A stretch of DNA of 64,000 nucleotides, from IMG/VR virus record IMGVR_UViG_3300025137_005412, positions 1 through 64,000 of that record. The stretch is one strand, 5' to 3'. Source of the stretch: a virus. Under the pieces are notes generated by a model. That model was not told the DNA's origin. It saw nothing but the letters and a program-made list of their open reading frames with translations, and made no database searches. Positions within the stretch are counted from its first letter, which is position 1. Every line of letters begins with the position of its first letter. This document shows positions 9,282 to 17,007 of this stretch, one piece after another. The position numbers were made by a program, and so were the translations under genes.

Positions 9282-10324
9282 TGGAACTTATAAAACACGA
9301 TCATTATGCAGAATTAAAGGTTGATTCACCTGATAATGATAAAGATATAATTGAATTAGGTCTAGCATGTAGAGAATACTTGTTAGACCACCAAGTTTTA
9401 GTACTTAAAAAACAGAATGTTGATTCAGTATACTATTCTAAGTTGTGTCATTCAATAGCAAAGAGTGGTATATACAATTGGAGACAATGTTCATGGACTC
9501 CTGATGGTGAGTTATTTAGTATGGGTGAACAACTCATGGCAAATGTGGGTTATACATCAAAAGAAGCTTCTAATATAGAGATGCCTAAATCAGGTCCATT
9601 AAATCAAATAAAACCTACATCATCATTACAAGATAAGAATCATGAATATTTAGATCCATTTGAATTTAAAGAATTTAACTCATATCCAGTACAACGAGTG
9701 ACTGGTGAACAGAAAGGAAAATACGGTGGTGGTATATTTGGTACTGGCGACTTGGATTGGCATTGCAATCTTGGAGGTTATCACGAGGCTGATGGCGTAG
9801 CGCTACAAGGAATTAAAGATGTGGAAGGTGCTTCAACCTTCTTTGCAAATAGTGTACCTGCTTTAAGAGATATGCCTGATAATTTATTAGGTCAAATACA
9901 AGATAGAAAAGCACACTTCAAATTTGATCATAAGAAATGGTCAGACGTAAAGAAGATGCATCCCATGCAGAGAATTACTATGCAACTCTTATATCTTAAT
10001 AATAAGAGAGCAGAAATGGATTTGTATATCATACAAGAAAATCTAAAGAAGATTAAAGGTATATACTTTCATAGACTTAACAATATGGATATTGATGGAG
10101 ATGATGGTACATTAGTAAAGGCTTTATATGACCACATGTTTCAAGAACAATATGTATATGAACACGAGTGGGAAGTTGGAGATATAGTTCTAATGGACCA
10201 ATTAATTACACAACATAAAAGAGAATTTGTAGAACCAACTCTCTTAGAGAAAAGAGTACTACACAGACTTACATTTATGTTGAACAACGATGATGACTAT
10301 GTCTACAATTATAACAACACTTGA
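9281..10324 (+). CDS. TauD/TfdA-like Fe(II)/2-oxoglutarate dioxygenase family protein, copy 1
   Basis: 347 aa. The jelly-roll core aligns by motif with TauD: LDWHCNLGGYHEADG (first metal His), ASTFFANSVPAL, then WEVGDIVLMDQLITQHKRE (distal His) and KRVLHRLTF (2OG-binding Arg). The residue normally Asp in HxD is Asn here (H-C-N). The start overlaps the KAS stop by 1 nt. Substrate is unknown; hydroxylation of a sugar, lipid or amino acid in the cassette is possible. The Asn could be family-typical or could change the chemistry. Confidence 0.7.
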   Translation: MELIKHDHYAELKVDSPDNDKDIIELGLACREYLLDHQVLVLKKQNVDSVYYSKLCHSIAKSGIYNWRQCSWTPDGELFSMGEQLMANVGYTSKEASNIEMPKSGPLNQIKPTSSLQDKNHEYLDPFEFKEFNSYPVQRVTGEQKGKYGGGIFGTGDLDWHCNLGGYHEADGVALQGIKDVEGASTFFANSVPALRDMPDNLLGQIQDRKAHFKFDHKKWSDVKKMHPMQRITMQLLYLNNKRAEMDLYIIQENLKKIKGIYFHRLNNMDIDGDDGTLVKALYDHMFQEQYVYEHEWEVGDIVLMDQLITQHKREFVEPTLLEKRVLHRLTFMLNNDDDYVYNYNNT

Positions 10325-11270
10325 TACTGACATTACTAACATGGTCGATCCAGACTATGATAGAATTAAAAGATCAGTTGAAACTGATGGTATAGTATTA
10401 ATAAAAAAACAAAATACTAATCCAATACACTTCAGTAAAATCATAAGCAAAATATGGGGTATTGATAACTACAGATTCCTAGCATGGAATACTGATGGTT
10501 CATCTGCTAAGAATGCAATAGCAGCATTCACACAAAAACAAATGCCAAATCCAAATGCTGGTGATTATTGGGGACACGATGATTTTAGAGACAATGATGA
10601 TTATCCAGATCCATTTAATTTTCCAGCACATAAAACATATCCAGTACAACGTGTGACAGGAGAAAAGAGAGAAGGTAAGTGGACAGGAATATTCCAACTA
10701 GGTAAATTAGATTGGCATTGTAATTTAAACCAATTACATGGTGCAGATGGTGTAGCATTACAATCAATTCGAGGTTGTGAGAATACACCGACATTATTTA
10801 TGAATACAATTCCAGCATTAAAAGAAATGCCAGAAGATTTAAGAAAGAAAATAGAAGGTAGATATGCAACCTACATTTATGACTATGAAAAATGGGGTAA
10901 GGTTATGTCAAAAGAACAAGCAATGGTGTTTAAACTTGCTGGAAAGAAACCATTTAAGTTGTGGTTGATTCAGGAAAATGCTGGTGGTACTAAAGGTATC
11001 TATTGGCATAAGTTTAATCACATGCAAATCAATGATGATGAAGGACATAAGCTACGAGATGAATTAGAAGAATACTTATTTCAAGATAAGTATATCTACA
11101 CACATAATTGGGAGGTAGGTGATGTCATAATAATGGATCAATTACTAACTCAACACAAGAGAGTACCCGAAAAAGATGAGGTACTAGAAAATAGAGTTCT
11201 ACATAGGTTATCATTTAGGTTAACAAACCGAGGTGTACCGAGAGCTCTTGAATTGGCTAACCGGATATAA
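10290..11270 (+). CDS. TauD/TfdA-like dioxygenase family protein, copy 2
   Basis: 326 aa, a paralogue of the preceding gene with the same motif order: LDWHCNLNQLHGADG, PTLFMNTIPAL, WEVGDVIIMDQLLTQHKR and NRVLHRLSF. It also has His-Cys-Asn instead of HxD. It overlaps copy 1 by 35 nt; the start could instead be ATG 10299. PYPVQRVTGE-type stretches upstream of the metal site are shared by both copies, showing a duplication. It ends just after a late promoter motif that serves the next gene. Confidence 0.7.
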   Translation: MMTMSTIITTLDTDITNMVDPDYDRIKRSVETDGIVLIKKQNTNPIHFSKIISKIWGIDNYRFLAWNTDGSSAKNAIAAFTQKQMPNPNAGDYWGHDDFRDNDDYPDPFNFPAHKTYPVQRVTGEKREGKWTGIFQLGKLDWHCNLNQLHGADGVALQSIRGCENTPTLFMNTIPALKEMPEDLRKKIEGRYATYIYDYEKWGKVMSKEQAMVFKLAGKKPFKLWLIQENAGGTKGIYWHKFNHMQINDDEGHKLRDELEEYLFQDKYIYTHNWEVGDVIIMDQLLTQHKRVPEKDEVLENRVLHRLSFRLTNRGVPRALELANRI

Positions 11271-11273
11271 ATA
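11266..11273 (+). promoter_or_regulatory. T4-type late promoter (TATAAATA)
   Basis: An exact TATAAATA lies at the end of the preceding gene, 31 nt before the ATG at 11305. T4 late promoters consist of this -10 motif, recognised by gp55-type sigma with the sliding clamp; both proteins are encoded in this window. Confidence 0.65.
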
Positions 11274-11304
11274 CAGTATCCAAATAAACAAAGGAGAAAA
11301 ATAT

Positions 11305-11505
11305 ATGGAATCGATTAAAGAAATTGTAATGATGGGAGTAGACTGGGTAAAAGACAGACTATCTGAGAGAACATCTTGGGATGGTATTGTACTTATTGCT
11401 ATTGGAAGTTTAATTCTTATCGCATCTCCATTGACTAAAATTGCAGCACTTATCGCAATTGGTTATGGAGCATTTACTATCTTAAAAGATGAAGGTGTAT
11501 TTTAA
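11305..11505 (+). CDS. small membrane protein
   Basis: 66 aa. The start at 11305 follows AAAGGAGAAA and a late promoter; longer in-frame starts would overlap that promoter and are rejected. The N terminus is a charged amphipathic segment. Residues about 28-55 form one or two hydrophobic segments (IVLIAIGSLILIA, AALIAIGYGAF). It is expressed late and followed by a hairpin terminator, so it is monocistronic. Small late membrane proteins of this kind may be lysis- or virion-associated; nothing specific is recognised. Confidence 0.75.
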   Translation: MESIKEIVMMGVDWVKDRLSERTSWDGIVLIAIGSLILIASPLTKIAALIAIGYGAFTILKDEGVF

Positions 11506-11511
11506 TTATTT

Positions 11512-11531
11512 GGGGTAGCTTCGGCTACCCC
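11512..11531 (+). terminator. hairpin terminator with TTCG tetraloop
   Basis: GGGGTAGC-TTCG-GCTACCCC is a perfect 8-bp GC-rich stem closed by a very stable UUCG loop, 7 nt after the preceding stop codon. Only a short T run follows, so termination efficiency is uncertain, but position and stability support a transcript end. Confidence 0.8.
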
Positions 11532-11547
11532 TACTTGCGAGATTAAT

Positions 11548-11859
11548 ATGATAAGAGATTGGGGATACTGGGAAGTACTCAACGAAGGTAAAAACTACAA
11601 AGTCAAAAAACTGGTAATTCTACCAGATAAATCACTATCAATGCAGAAACACTATAAGAGAGCCGAGTATTGGACTCTGGTCAAGGGTGAGTGTTATGTA
11701 GAGAATGAATATGGTGTATCTACCAAACTTATACCATTTAAAGTATATCACATACCCGTGCAGGCATGGCACAAGGCATATAATAATGGATATGAAGAAG
11801 CCGAGGTCATAGAGATATGGGAAGGTGAATCTGACGAAAACGATATAGAAAGGTCCTAG
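11548..11859 (+). CDS. cupin of the type II mannose-6-phosphate isomerase family
   Basis: 103 aa. W-G-Y-W near the start, YKVKKLVILPDKSLSMQKH, RAEYWTLVKGE and HIPVQAWHKAYN follow the consensus of the stand-alone type II phosphomannose isomerase domain (the C-terminal part of ManC-like proteins). The family interconverts fructose-6-P and mannose-6-P, feeding GDP-mannose. It could therefore supply the Gmd/ColD branch upstream. The metal-binding His/Glu positions (QKH, RAEYW) are kept. No ManC pyrophosphorylase domain is attached, and none is seen in the window. Confidence 0.75.
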   Translation: MIRDWGYWEVLNEGKNYKVKKLVILPDKSLSMQKHYKRAEYWTLVKGECYVENEYGVSTKLIPFKVYHIPVQAWHKAYNNGYEEAEVIEIWEGESDENDIERS

Positions 11860-11925
11860 AAGCTGTGTTTTGCTCGAGACAGCCTTCCAAAGCATGATCC
11901 GAGCACCATCTCGAGGCTGTTAAAA
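11860..11925 (+). ncRNA. structured intergenic element with mutually exclusive pairings
   Basis: The stretch is far less AT-rich than its surroundings and contains three complementary pairings that share strands. GCTGT (11862-11866) can pair with ACAGC (11879-11883). ACAGCCT (11879-11885) can pair with AGGCTGT (11914-11920). CTCGAGA (11873-11879) can pair with TCTCGAG (11909-11915). Such switching stems are typical of attenuators or regulatory RNAs, but no known class is recognised. Confidence 0.35.
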
Positions 11926-11975
11926 TAAGGATTCTCACATATATATCATAATGTATAGTTATTAGTAAATAGAGC

Positions 11976-12012
11976 AAAAAGCACCAAATATCACACCATG
12001 CTGCTTTTTTTT
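11976..12012 (+). terminator. AT-rich stem with T run
   Basis: AAAAAGCA (11976-11983) pairs perfectly with TGCTTTTT (12002-12009) across an 18-nt loop and runs into a T tract. It lies between the structured element and the next promoter. The stem is weak, so this is a tentative Rho-independent terminator. Confidence 0.4.
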
Positions 12013-12042
12013 GATTATTTTAAAAAAAACTCGCTTATAGAG

Positions 12043-12048
12043 TATAAT
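12043..12048 (+). promoter_or_regulatory. -10 box (TATAAT) for the DUF932 gene
   Basis: The context CGCTTATAGAGTATAATATT closely resembles CGCTTTAAGAGTATAATATT upstream of the gene at 51353, so this is more than a chance hexamer. The start codon is 45 nt downstream with AGGAGGAT as ribosome binding site. Confidence 0.5.
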
Positions 12049-12093
12049 ATTTATGTATCATTAAAAATCATAGCAAAAACAGGAGGATAATAT

Positions 12094-13032
12094 ATGGCAC
12101 ATCAAGTAGAAACAATGGCGTATGCAGGTGAATTACCATGGCATGGTCTTGGAGTTAAGGTCAACGATGACCTTTCACCAGCTGAAATACAAAGAGAAGC
12201 TGGATTAGAATGGGAAGTTGAAAAAATTCCTATGTTTGCAAGGTCTGGTGAATCTGAAATAAAGATTCCTAATCAGACTGCGCTGGTCCGTGAATCGGAT
12301 AATAAAGTCTTATCAATTGTAGGTGATAACTGGGAGCCAGTACAAAACAGTACAGCTTTTGAGTTCTTCACAGACTTTGTAAAACAAGGTAAAATGAAAA
12401 TGCACACAGCAGGTTCATTACTTGACGGTAAGATGGTATGGGCATTAGCTAAAGTAGAAGATGACTTTGAACTATTCAATGGTGACAAAGTAGAATCTTA
12501 TTTACTTTTCTCTAACCCACACCAATATGGTAAATCTATTGATGTTAGATTTTCACCAATCAGAGTTGTATGCAATAATACATTGACAATGGCTCTTGGT
12601 GGTAAATCTGGTGTCACACTAGATCACCGTAAAGCTTTTGATTCTCAAACAGTTCAACAAACTATGGGACTGGCACATGAGTCAATGGACGAATACAAAG
12701 AAGTTGCAGAATTTCTTGGTTCTAAACGTTATACTAAAGATACATTGAATCAGTACTTCTCTGATGTCTTTGGTAAATCATCCAAATCAGATGACAATGA
12801 GCTTATACTTACTCGTAATGGTAATAAAGCTCTTGATATTATCGACACCCAACCAGGTGCTGATTTTCAACGAGGTTCATTCTGGCAAGCACTGAATGCA
12901 GTGACTTACTTAGCTGATCATGAATTAGCTAATACCAGAGACATGAGAATGTATGCCTCTTGGTTTGGAGCAAATCGTGTTAAAAAGATTAATGCGGTTA
13001 AAAAAGCTGTAGAATATGCAAAAGCTGCATAA
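12094..13032 (+). CDS. DUF932 (phage/plasmid-like TIGR03299) protein
   Basis: 312 aa, full length for the family. The N terminus MAHQVETMAYAGELPWHGLGVKV is the family hallmark, followed by FSPIRVVCNNTLTMAL near the middle and AVTYLADHE toward the end. The family is widespread in phages and plasmids; its molecular function is not established. A strong ribosome binding site (AGGAGG) and its own -10 box suggest independent, abundant expression. It overlaps the next gene by 17 nt. Confidence 0.85.
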   Translation: MAHQVETMAYAGELPWHGLGVKVNDDLSPAEIQREAGLEWEVEKIPMFARSGESEIKIPNQTALVRESDNKVLSIVGDNWEPVQNSTAFEFFTDFVKQGKMKMHTAGSLLDGKMVWALAKVEDDFELFNGDKVESYLLFSNPHQYGKSIDVRFSPIRVVCNNTLTMALGGKSGVTLDHRKAFDSQTVQQTMGLAHESMDEYKEVAEFLGSKRYTKDTLNQYFSDVFGKSSKSDDNELILTRNGNKALDIIDTQPGADFQRGSFWQALNAVTYLADHELANTRDMRMYASWFGANRVKKINAVKKAVEYAKAA

Positions 13033-13909
13033 CACTAAAGCTTTAACCCTAGATAGCGTGGCCATAGAGCCACGCTACTCTACAATATTAAAGTCAGACA
13101 AAATAGATTTGGAGATCAATGAAAGACCTCCAATATGGGCATCTTCTGATCCTGCTACAGGAACAATGGAGATAGCAAAAATTTTATCAGCATCAAAATT
13201 AGGTACATTATTACATACAAATTATGACATAGATTCTTTATACGATTTCTTCTTTGAAGAAAAACCTTATGTTGCATTATCCATTGGTGACACTGAAGGT
13301 CAATTACAAAAATGGAATAAACTAAAAAGTAAGTTGCCTGCAGGTAATATAAAGTATGTGAACTTAGAGACAAACAATGCACATAGTATAGAGTATCTTT
13401 ATAAGGTAGCTAAATTTAAAGAGGAGAATGAAAATGTCAGAATCATCGCAGGACCCGTTTCAGATGAAACAGCCACAAGGAAACTTTTCGAAGTGGGTGC
13501 AGAAATTACAAGGATTGGATTTGATGCTCGTTTCGATAACGAAAATTTTATGGAGACTGGTGTTGGTAGTCCTCACGCTAGTGTTCTTCTTAGTAATGGT
13601 GAAATTGCTAGGGAGCATAATGGGTATATCATGGCTTCTGGATTCTATCCTGATGCAGCTGACATTGCCAAGTGTATAGCTTGCGGAGCTTCATCAGTAG
13701 AGATATCTAATATGTTCTTTGGTCATGATGAATGTGCTGGTGCTACACATGCGGACAAAGGTACAATGACTAAGAATGGTGTAGTGTTCAGAGGTAAAAT
13801 TATAAATACAGTATATTCGATTCTACATATTTTAGAGAAATCATGTAGACAAGCAGGCTTTAAATCATTAACTAAATTTAGAGATGAAGCCAAGCTAGTT
13901 ATCATTTAA
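13016..13909 (+). CDS. IMP dehydrogenase/GMP reductase-like TIM-barrel protein
   Basis: 297 aa. The fold is suggested by TLDSVAIEPRYSTI near the start, PIWASSDPATGTMEIAKIL, ITRIGFDA, then TGVGSPHASVLL, and GFYPDAADIAKCIACGASSVEISNMFFGHDE. The latter parallels the phosphate-binding G-G-I-R...GDIxKAxALGAxxVMxGxxxAG element of GuaB/GuaC. In those enzymes the catalytic Cys lies in GSxCxTR; here the equivalent loop reads GSPHAS without Cys. It may therefore bind a purine nucleotide without classical chemistry, or use another nucleophile. It overlaps DUF932 by 17 nt. Confidence 0.6.
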   Translation: MQKLHNTKALTLDSVAIEPRYSTILKSDKIDLEINERPPIWASSDPATGTMEIAKILSASKLGTLLHTNYDIDSLYDFFFEEKPYVALSIGDTEGQLQKWNKLKSKLPAGNIKYVNLETNNAHSIEYLYKVAKFKEENENVRIIAGPVSDETATRKLFEVGAEITRIGFDARFDNENFMETGVGSPHASVLLSNGEIAREHNGYIMASGFYPDAADIAKCIACGASSVEISNMFFGHDECAGATHADKGTMTKNGVVFRGKIINTVYSILHILEKSCRQAGFKSLTKFRDEAKLVII

Positions 13910-13917
13910 TATAAATA
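13910..13917 (+). promoter_or_regulatory. T4-type late promoter (TATAAATA)
   Basis: Exact TATAAATA overlapping the end of the IMPDH-like gene's 3' flank, about 100 nt before ATG 14019. The long leader between them (13918-14018) has no recognisable gene. Confidence 0.55.
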
Positions 13918-14018
13918 TAGTATACAAAACAGTTGGTACACTGCTTATAAAACAACCGCAAAGCTACTAAATTAAATTTAACTTCATTATTTTAAATCAT
14001 TTTATAAGAGATATTAAC

Positions 14019-14207
14019 ATGGGATTATACGAAAGCCTTTTCATAACAACAATGATTACCTTTATTGGTTTTCTGGCATGGCGTGTTTATCTCATCGAAA
14101 CAAATCACCTTACACATATTGAAAAAGCCATCACCGAAATACAAACCGATATGAAATGGCTTATCAAATTTCATCAAGAAGAAAAATCCCCCAAGAAAAA
14201 AAAATAA
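14019..14207 (+). CDS. small single-pass membrane protein
   Basis: 62 aa. Residues 5-25 are hydrophobic (LFITTMITFIGFLAWRVYLI). The remainder is a helical cytoplasmic-type tail ending in a poly-Lys stretch (SPKKKK). The layout, an N-out anchor with a basic helical tail, resembles small phage membrane proteins of unknown role. It is preceded by a late promoter and followed at once by a separate promoter. Confidence 0.6.
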   Translation: MGLYESLFITTMITFIGFLAWRVYLIETNHLTHIEKAITEIQTDMKWLIKFHQEEKSPKKKK

Positions 14208-14215
14208 GATCGTAG

Positions 14216-14221
14216 TATAAT
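14216..14221 (+). promoter_or_regulatory. -10 box (TATAAT) before the gene at 14241
   Basis: GTAGTATAATCTC lies 20 nt before ATG 14241, with AAGGAG at 14230-14235 as ribosome binding site. This is a conventional short leader, in contrast to the leaderless layout elsewhere. Confidence 0.5.
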
Positions 14222-14240
14222 CTCTATACAAGGAGATTTT

Positions 14241-15464
14241 ATGGCACTATCTAAAAAACGGTCTAAGAATGCGGCTCTGTTAAAGGAGCTACGCAACCCT
14301 ACAGAACCAATTGCACCTACTCAATTAGAACTTGACAAATGGTCAGGCTACGAATATCAACGGCATAAAAGAAATGCTGAGGATTGGTATCGCATGGAAA
14401 AAGGCAAGAAAGATATGAAAGCCTATGTCATGGAATATGTAAAGAATACCAGACCTGATCAATATAAGATTATAAAGAACAATGTTGAATGGAGATTTGG
14501 TGCAGTCACAGGTTATTCATGTCGTATGCAAACAAAAGGCTGGCCAGATTATCATAAGAAAGAAGCAGATTATTGGAAAACTCTTGGTGGTACAATTGGA
14601 GAAATGAAACCAATTAGTGTTTACATCAATAGAAGACTAGATGAATTATATGACAATGGTCTTAAAGAACAGGTAGATGAAGATGAAGATGATAAACCAA
14701 CTGTTATACGTAAATCACCTATAGAACTATATAAAGAAAAAGTTTGGAACACTGTCATGACAGATCTTATTAAGATGGAAGATGATTGGATTGATGGTAA
14801 ACAAACAACATTGAATATTTATGATCTGTATCAGAAATATGGTCTTACTTCTAAAGCCAATGTAATTGTAGAAGAACAAATTAATAAGTGGCATGAAGAG
14901 TATACTGAATTATTAAAAGTAAGAAAGATTAAAGATCGTACTGATTGGGACGAGCAACTCGTTGAAGGTTATTCTCATCTTACAGATAAAGAAGCTAAGT
15001 TTAGAGTAAAGTCTTTAGATAATATTAAAGCTGATCTTGAAAGTATTAAAAAGTCTACACAAACACAGCGTAAGTCAAGAGTTAAGAAAGCACCATCAGC
15101 TGAAAGGCAAGTTAAGAATCTTAATTATGAACCAGAGAATCGTGACTTTAAAGTAGTATCATTAAATCCTGAACAGATTATTGGTACTCATAGATTATTA
15201 GTCTTCAGTACAAAATATCAAAGACTTGAAGAATATCTTTCAGATCGAGTAGATGGTTTTGAAATCAAAGGTCAAGCATTACAACATATTGATAAGATGA
15301 GAGGTAAGAAGCTTCGAAAGCCTTTAGAATTCTTGCCAATCGCGCTATCAAAGACTGAGCGACAGTTTGATAAAGAATATGAAAAACTGACTACTAAGGA
15401 GTATAAACCTAATGGAAGGTTCAATAAAGCTCTCATTATTTTAAGAGCTGAGAAAAGGAGATAA
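14241..15464 (+). CDS. conserved-type phage protein of unknown function, upstream of gp45
   Basis: 407 aa, no signal peptide or membrane segment. It is rich in Lys, Glu, Asp and aromatic residues. An acidic linker (EQVDEDEDD, about 145-153) divides it into a compact N-terminal part and a helical middle, and a basic stretch (QRKSRVKKAPSAER, about 275-290) precedes the C-terminal part. The C terminus is again basic. These features suggest nucleic-acid contact. It stands one nucleotide before the sliding clamp gene in the replication cluster, which makes a DNA-metabolism role plausible, but I recognise no family. Confidence 0.6.
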   Translation: MALSKKRSKNAALLKELRNPTEPIAPTQLELDKWSGYEYQRHKRNAEDWYRMEKGKKDMKAYVMEYVKNTRPDQYKIIKNNVEWRFGAVTGYSCRMQTKGWPDYHKKEADYWKTLGGTIGEMKPISVYINRRLDELYDNGLKEQVDEDEDDKPTVIRKSPIELYKEKVWNTVMTDLIKMEDDWIDGKQTTLNIYDLYQKYGLTSKANVIVEEQINKWHEEYTELLKVRKIKDRTDWDEQLVEGYSHLTDKEAKFRVKSLDNIKADLESIKKSTQTQRKSRVKKAPSAERQVKNLNYEPENRDFKVVSLNPEQIIGTHRLLVFSTKYQRLEEYLSDRVDGFEIKGQALQHIDKMRGKKLRKPLEFLPIALSKTERQFDKEYEKLTTKEYKPNGRFNKALIILRAEKRR

Positions 15465-15465
15465 T

Positions 15466-16122
15466 ATGAAAATAAGTAAACGTACATTATCAATACTAAA
15501 AAACTTTGCGACTATAAATCAGTCCATTGTTATTAATGAAGGTAATGTCATTGAAACAATATCAAATGTAAAAGATATATTTGCTAAAGCCGAAGTTGAT
15601 GAAACATTCGATAAGGAATTTGCAATTTATGATTTAAACGAGTTCTTAGGTACTATATCTCTATTTGATTTAGATGCTGACTTTAAGTTTGGTGATGATT
15701 CAGTTATTATCTCTGATGGTACTGCACAACAAAAATACTTCTATGCAGATAAAAGTATAGTTGCAACACCACCTGAAAAAGGTATCACCTTACCATCTGT
15801 TGAAGTTGAAAAGAATATTACTAAAGAAGATCTAACTAGATTAGCTAAAGCAGCTTCAATTAATAATGCTTCAGATATTACGTTTACAGAAGCAGGTATA
15901 CTTGTCCATGATAAAACAATACCTACATCAAATAAATTTACTATCAGTCAGAAAGAAAAAGGTTCTGCCAAATATAATCTATCAATCTCAGTAGATAAAC
16001 TTAAGTTTATTCTTGATGATTACAAAATATCTATTTGTGCTAAAGGATTATCTTTATTTTCTGGTGCCAGTGGTATTGATTACTTTGTAGCACTACAACC
16101 TGATGGTGAATATGGCAATTGA
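15466..16122 (+). CDS. 45: DNA polymerase sliding clamp gp45
   Basis: 218 aa (T4 gp45 is 228). The start follows AAGGAGATAAT. KISKRTLSILKNFATINQSIVI and the repeating strand pattern (IYDLNEFLGTISLFD, FKFGDDSVIISDG) match T4-type clamps, which form a trimeric ring. The clamp tethers gp43 and, in T4, also activates late transcription with gp55 at TATAAATA promoters. Both partners are in this window. It overlaps the next small gene by about 11-20 nt. Confidence 0.9.
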   Translation: MKISKRTLSILKNFATINQSIVINEGNVIETISNVKDIFAKAEVDETFDKEFAIYDLNEFLGTISLFDLDADFKFGDDSVIISDGTAQQKYFYADKSIVATPPEKGITLPSVEVEKNITKEDLTRLAKAASINNASDITFTEAGILVHDKTIPTSNKFTISQKEKGSAKYNLSISVDKLKFILDDYKISICAKGLSLFSGASGIDYFVALQPDGEYGN

Positions 16123-16381
16123 GTTAGAAGATGAAGATCGTCAGGGTCTTGAAGATGCTATTGAAGATGCTACACATGCCGCTGAAAGGTATCTTACATC
16201 TGAAAAGCAGATACATAAAAAATTATTAGAAGTCACAGTAGATGATGCATTACACGCATTATCTTTATATAAAGATTTATTGGTAGATGATCCTAAGAAA
16301 GAAACTTATAAGATTCATTTATTAGTACCCGTACAAATTATAGAAATGTTAAAGGAAAAAGATGAAAATACAAAAGGCTGA
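16112..16381 (+). CDS. small acidic protein between gp45 and dCMP deaminase
   Basis: 89 aa from ATG 16112, with GGTGA upstream; ATG 16103 is an alternative. It is predicted all-helical, starts very acidic (ELEDEDRQGLEDAIEDA), and contains Cys-free amphipathic repeats. It overlaps gp45 and the deaminase on either side, so it is co-translated with the clamp. No function is recognised. Confidence 0.6.
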   Translation: MAIELEDEDRQGLEDAIEDATHAAERYLTSEKQIHKKLLEVTVDDALHALSLYKDLLVDDPKKETYKIHLLVPVQIIEMLKEKDENTKG

Positions 16382-16796
16382 TAAGTTATACGGTGAATTA
16401 GCAGATTTCATTGGCCAACAATCTACAAGCAGACGCTTTAAGTGTGGAGCTGTATTAGTAGAAGATGGTCTAGAAAATATTATTGCTTTTGGTTATAATG
16501 GTACTCCACGTGGTTGGGATAATAACTGCGAACATTATAATGACAGTTCTGAAGAACTGGAAACTAAAAGAGAGGTTTTGCATGCGGAAACAAACGCAAT
16601 TGCGAAAGTCGCACGAACTACATCTAGCTCTGAGGGATCGACGCTTTATGTCTCACTATCTCCTTGCTATGATTGTGCAAAGCTCGTCTATCAAGCTGGT
16701 GTGGTCCGTGTTGTCTATAATAAAGAATACCGAGATAGATCAGGAATTGATTTTCTATTAGAAGCGGGAGTTGAATGTGAAGAAAGAGAACTTTGA
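16362..16796 (+). CDS. deoxycytidylate (dCMP) deaminase
   Basis: 144 aa. The zinc site is complete: LHAETNAIAK (His and catalytic Glu, about 70-79) and SPCYDCAKLV (PCxxC, about 100-105). The N terminus LADFIGQQSTSRRFKCGAVLV is typical of the family. The enzyme makes dUMP from dCMP, the substrate for ThyX, which is 1.1 kb downstream. T4 has an equivalent (cd). Lengths and motifs agree; a deoxycytidine or related deaminase is less likely given phage context. Confidence 0.9.
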   Translation: MKIQKADKLYGELADFIGQQSTSRRFKCGAVLVEDGLENIIAFGYNGTPRGWDNNCEHYNDSSEELETKREVLHAETNAIAKVARTTSSSEGSTLYVSLSPCYDCAKLVYQAGVVRVVYNKEYRDRSGIDFLLEAGVECEEREL

Positions 16797-17007
16797 TCTG
16801 AAGAAAAAGAAATCTGCATGGTCAAGGAAGACAGAAAAATTAGACAAACAATGGAAAGATGGCTTTAAACCATTAGGTAAACCAGGAACAATAAAAAATT
16901 CTATAGCCATTGAGTATAATGGTAAGATATATGACAGTTTATCTTCAGCGTCTAGAAAGACTGGAAGATCTATTGGTTATATTAAGAAGCATAGCAAGGA
17001 GTTATAA
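16777..17007 (+). CDS. small NUMOD/HTH-like DNA-binding protein
   Basis: 76 aa from GTG 16777 behind GGGAG; a TTG at 16771 is the other option. The N-terminal third is Lys-rich. The C-terminal part (IEYNGKIYDSLSSASRKTG followed by SIGYIKKH) resembles the NUMOD-type DNA-binding helices attached to homing endonucleases. No nuclease domain is present. It overlaps the clamp loader start by 1 nt. It may be a remnant of a homing endonuclease or a regulator. Confidence 0.5.
   Translation: MKKENFDLKKKKSAWSRKTEKLDKQWKDGFKPLGKPGTIKNSIAIEYNGKIYDSLSSASRKTGRSIGYIKKHSKEL

Noticed and set aside
11233-11304. Extended start for the membrane protein at 11305
   Set aside because: The extension overlaps the preceding gene and includes the late promoter; the inner ATG has a strong ribosome binding site.
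11850-11930. Possible tRNA in the structured gap
   Set aside because: A CTTCCAA-like loop suggested an anticodon, but the flanking bases do not pair as an anticodon stem and no T-arm consensus is present.
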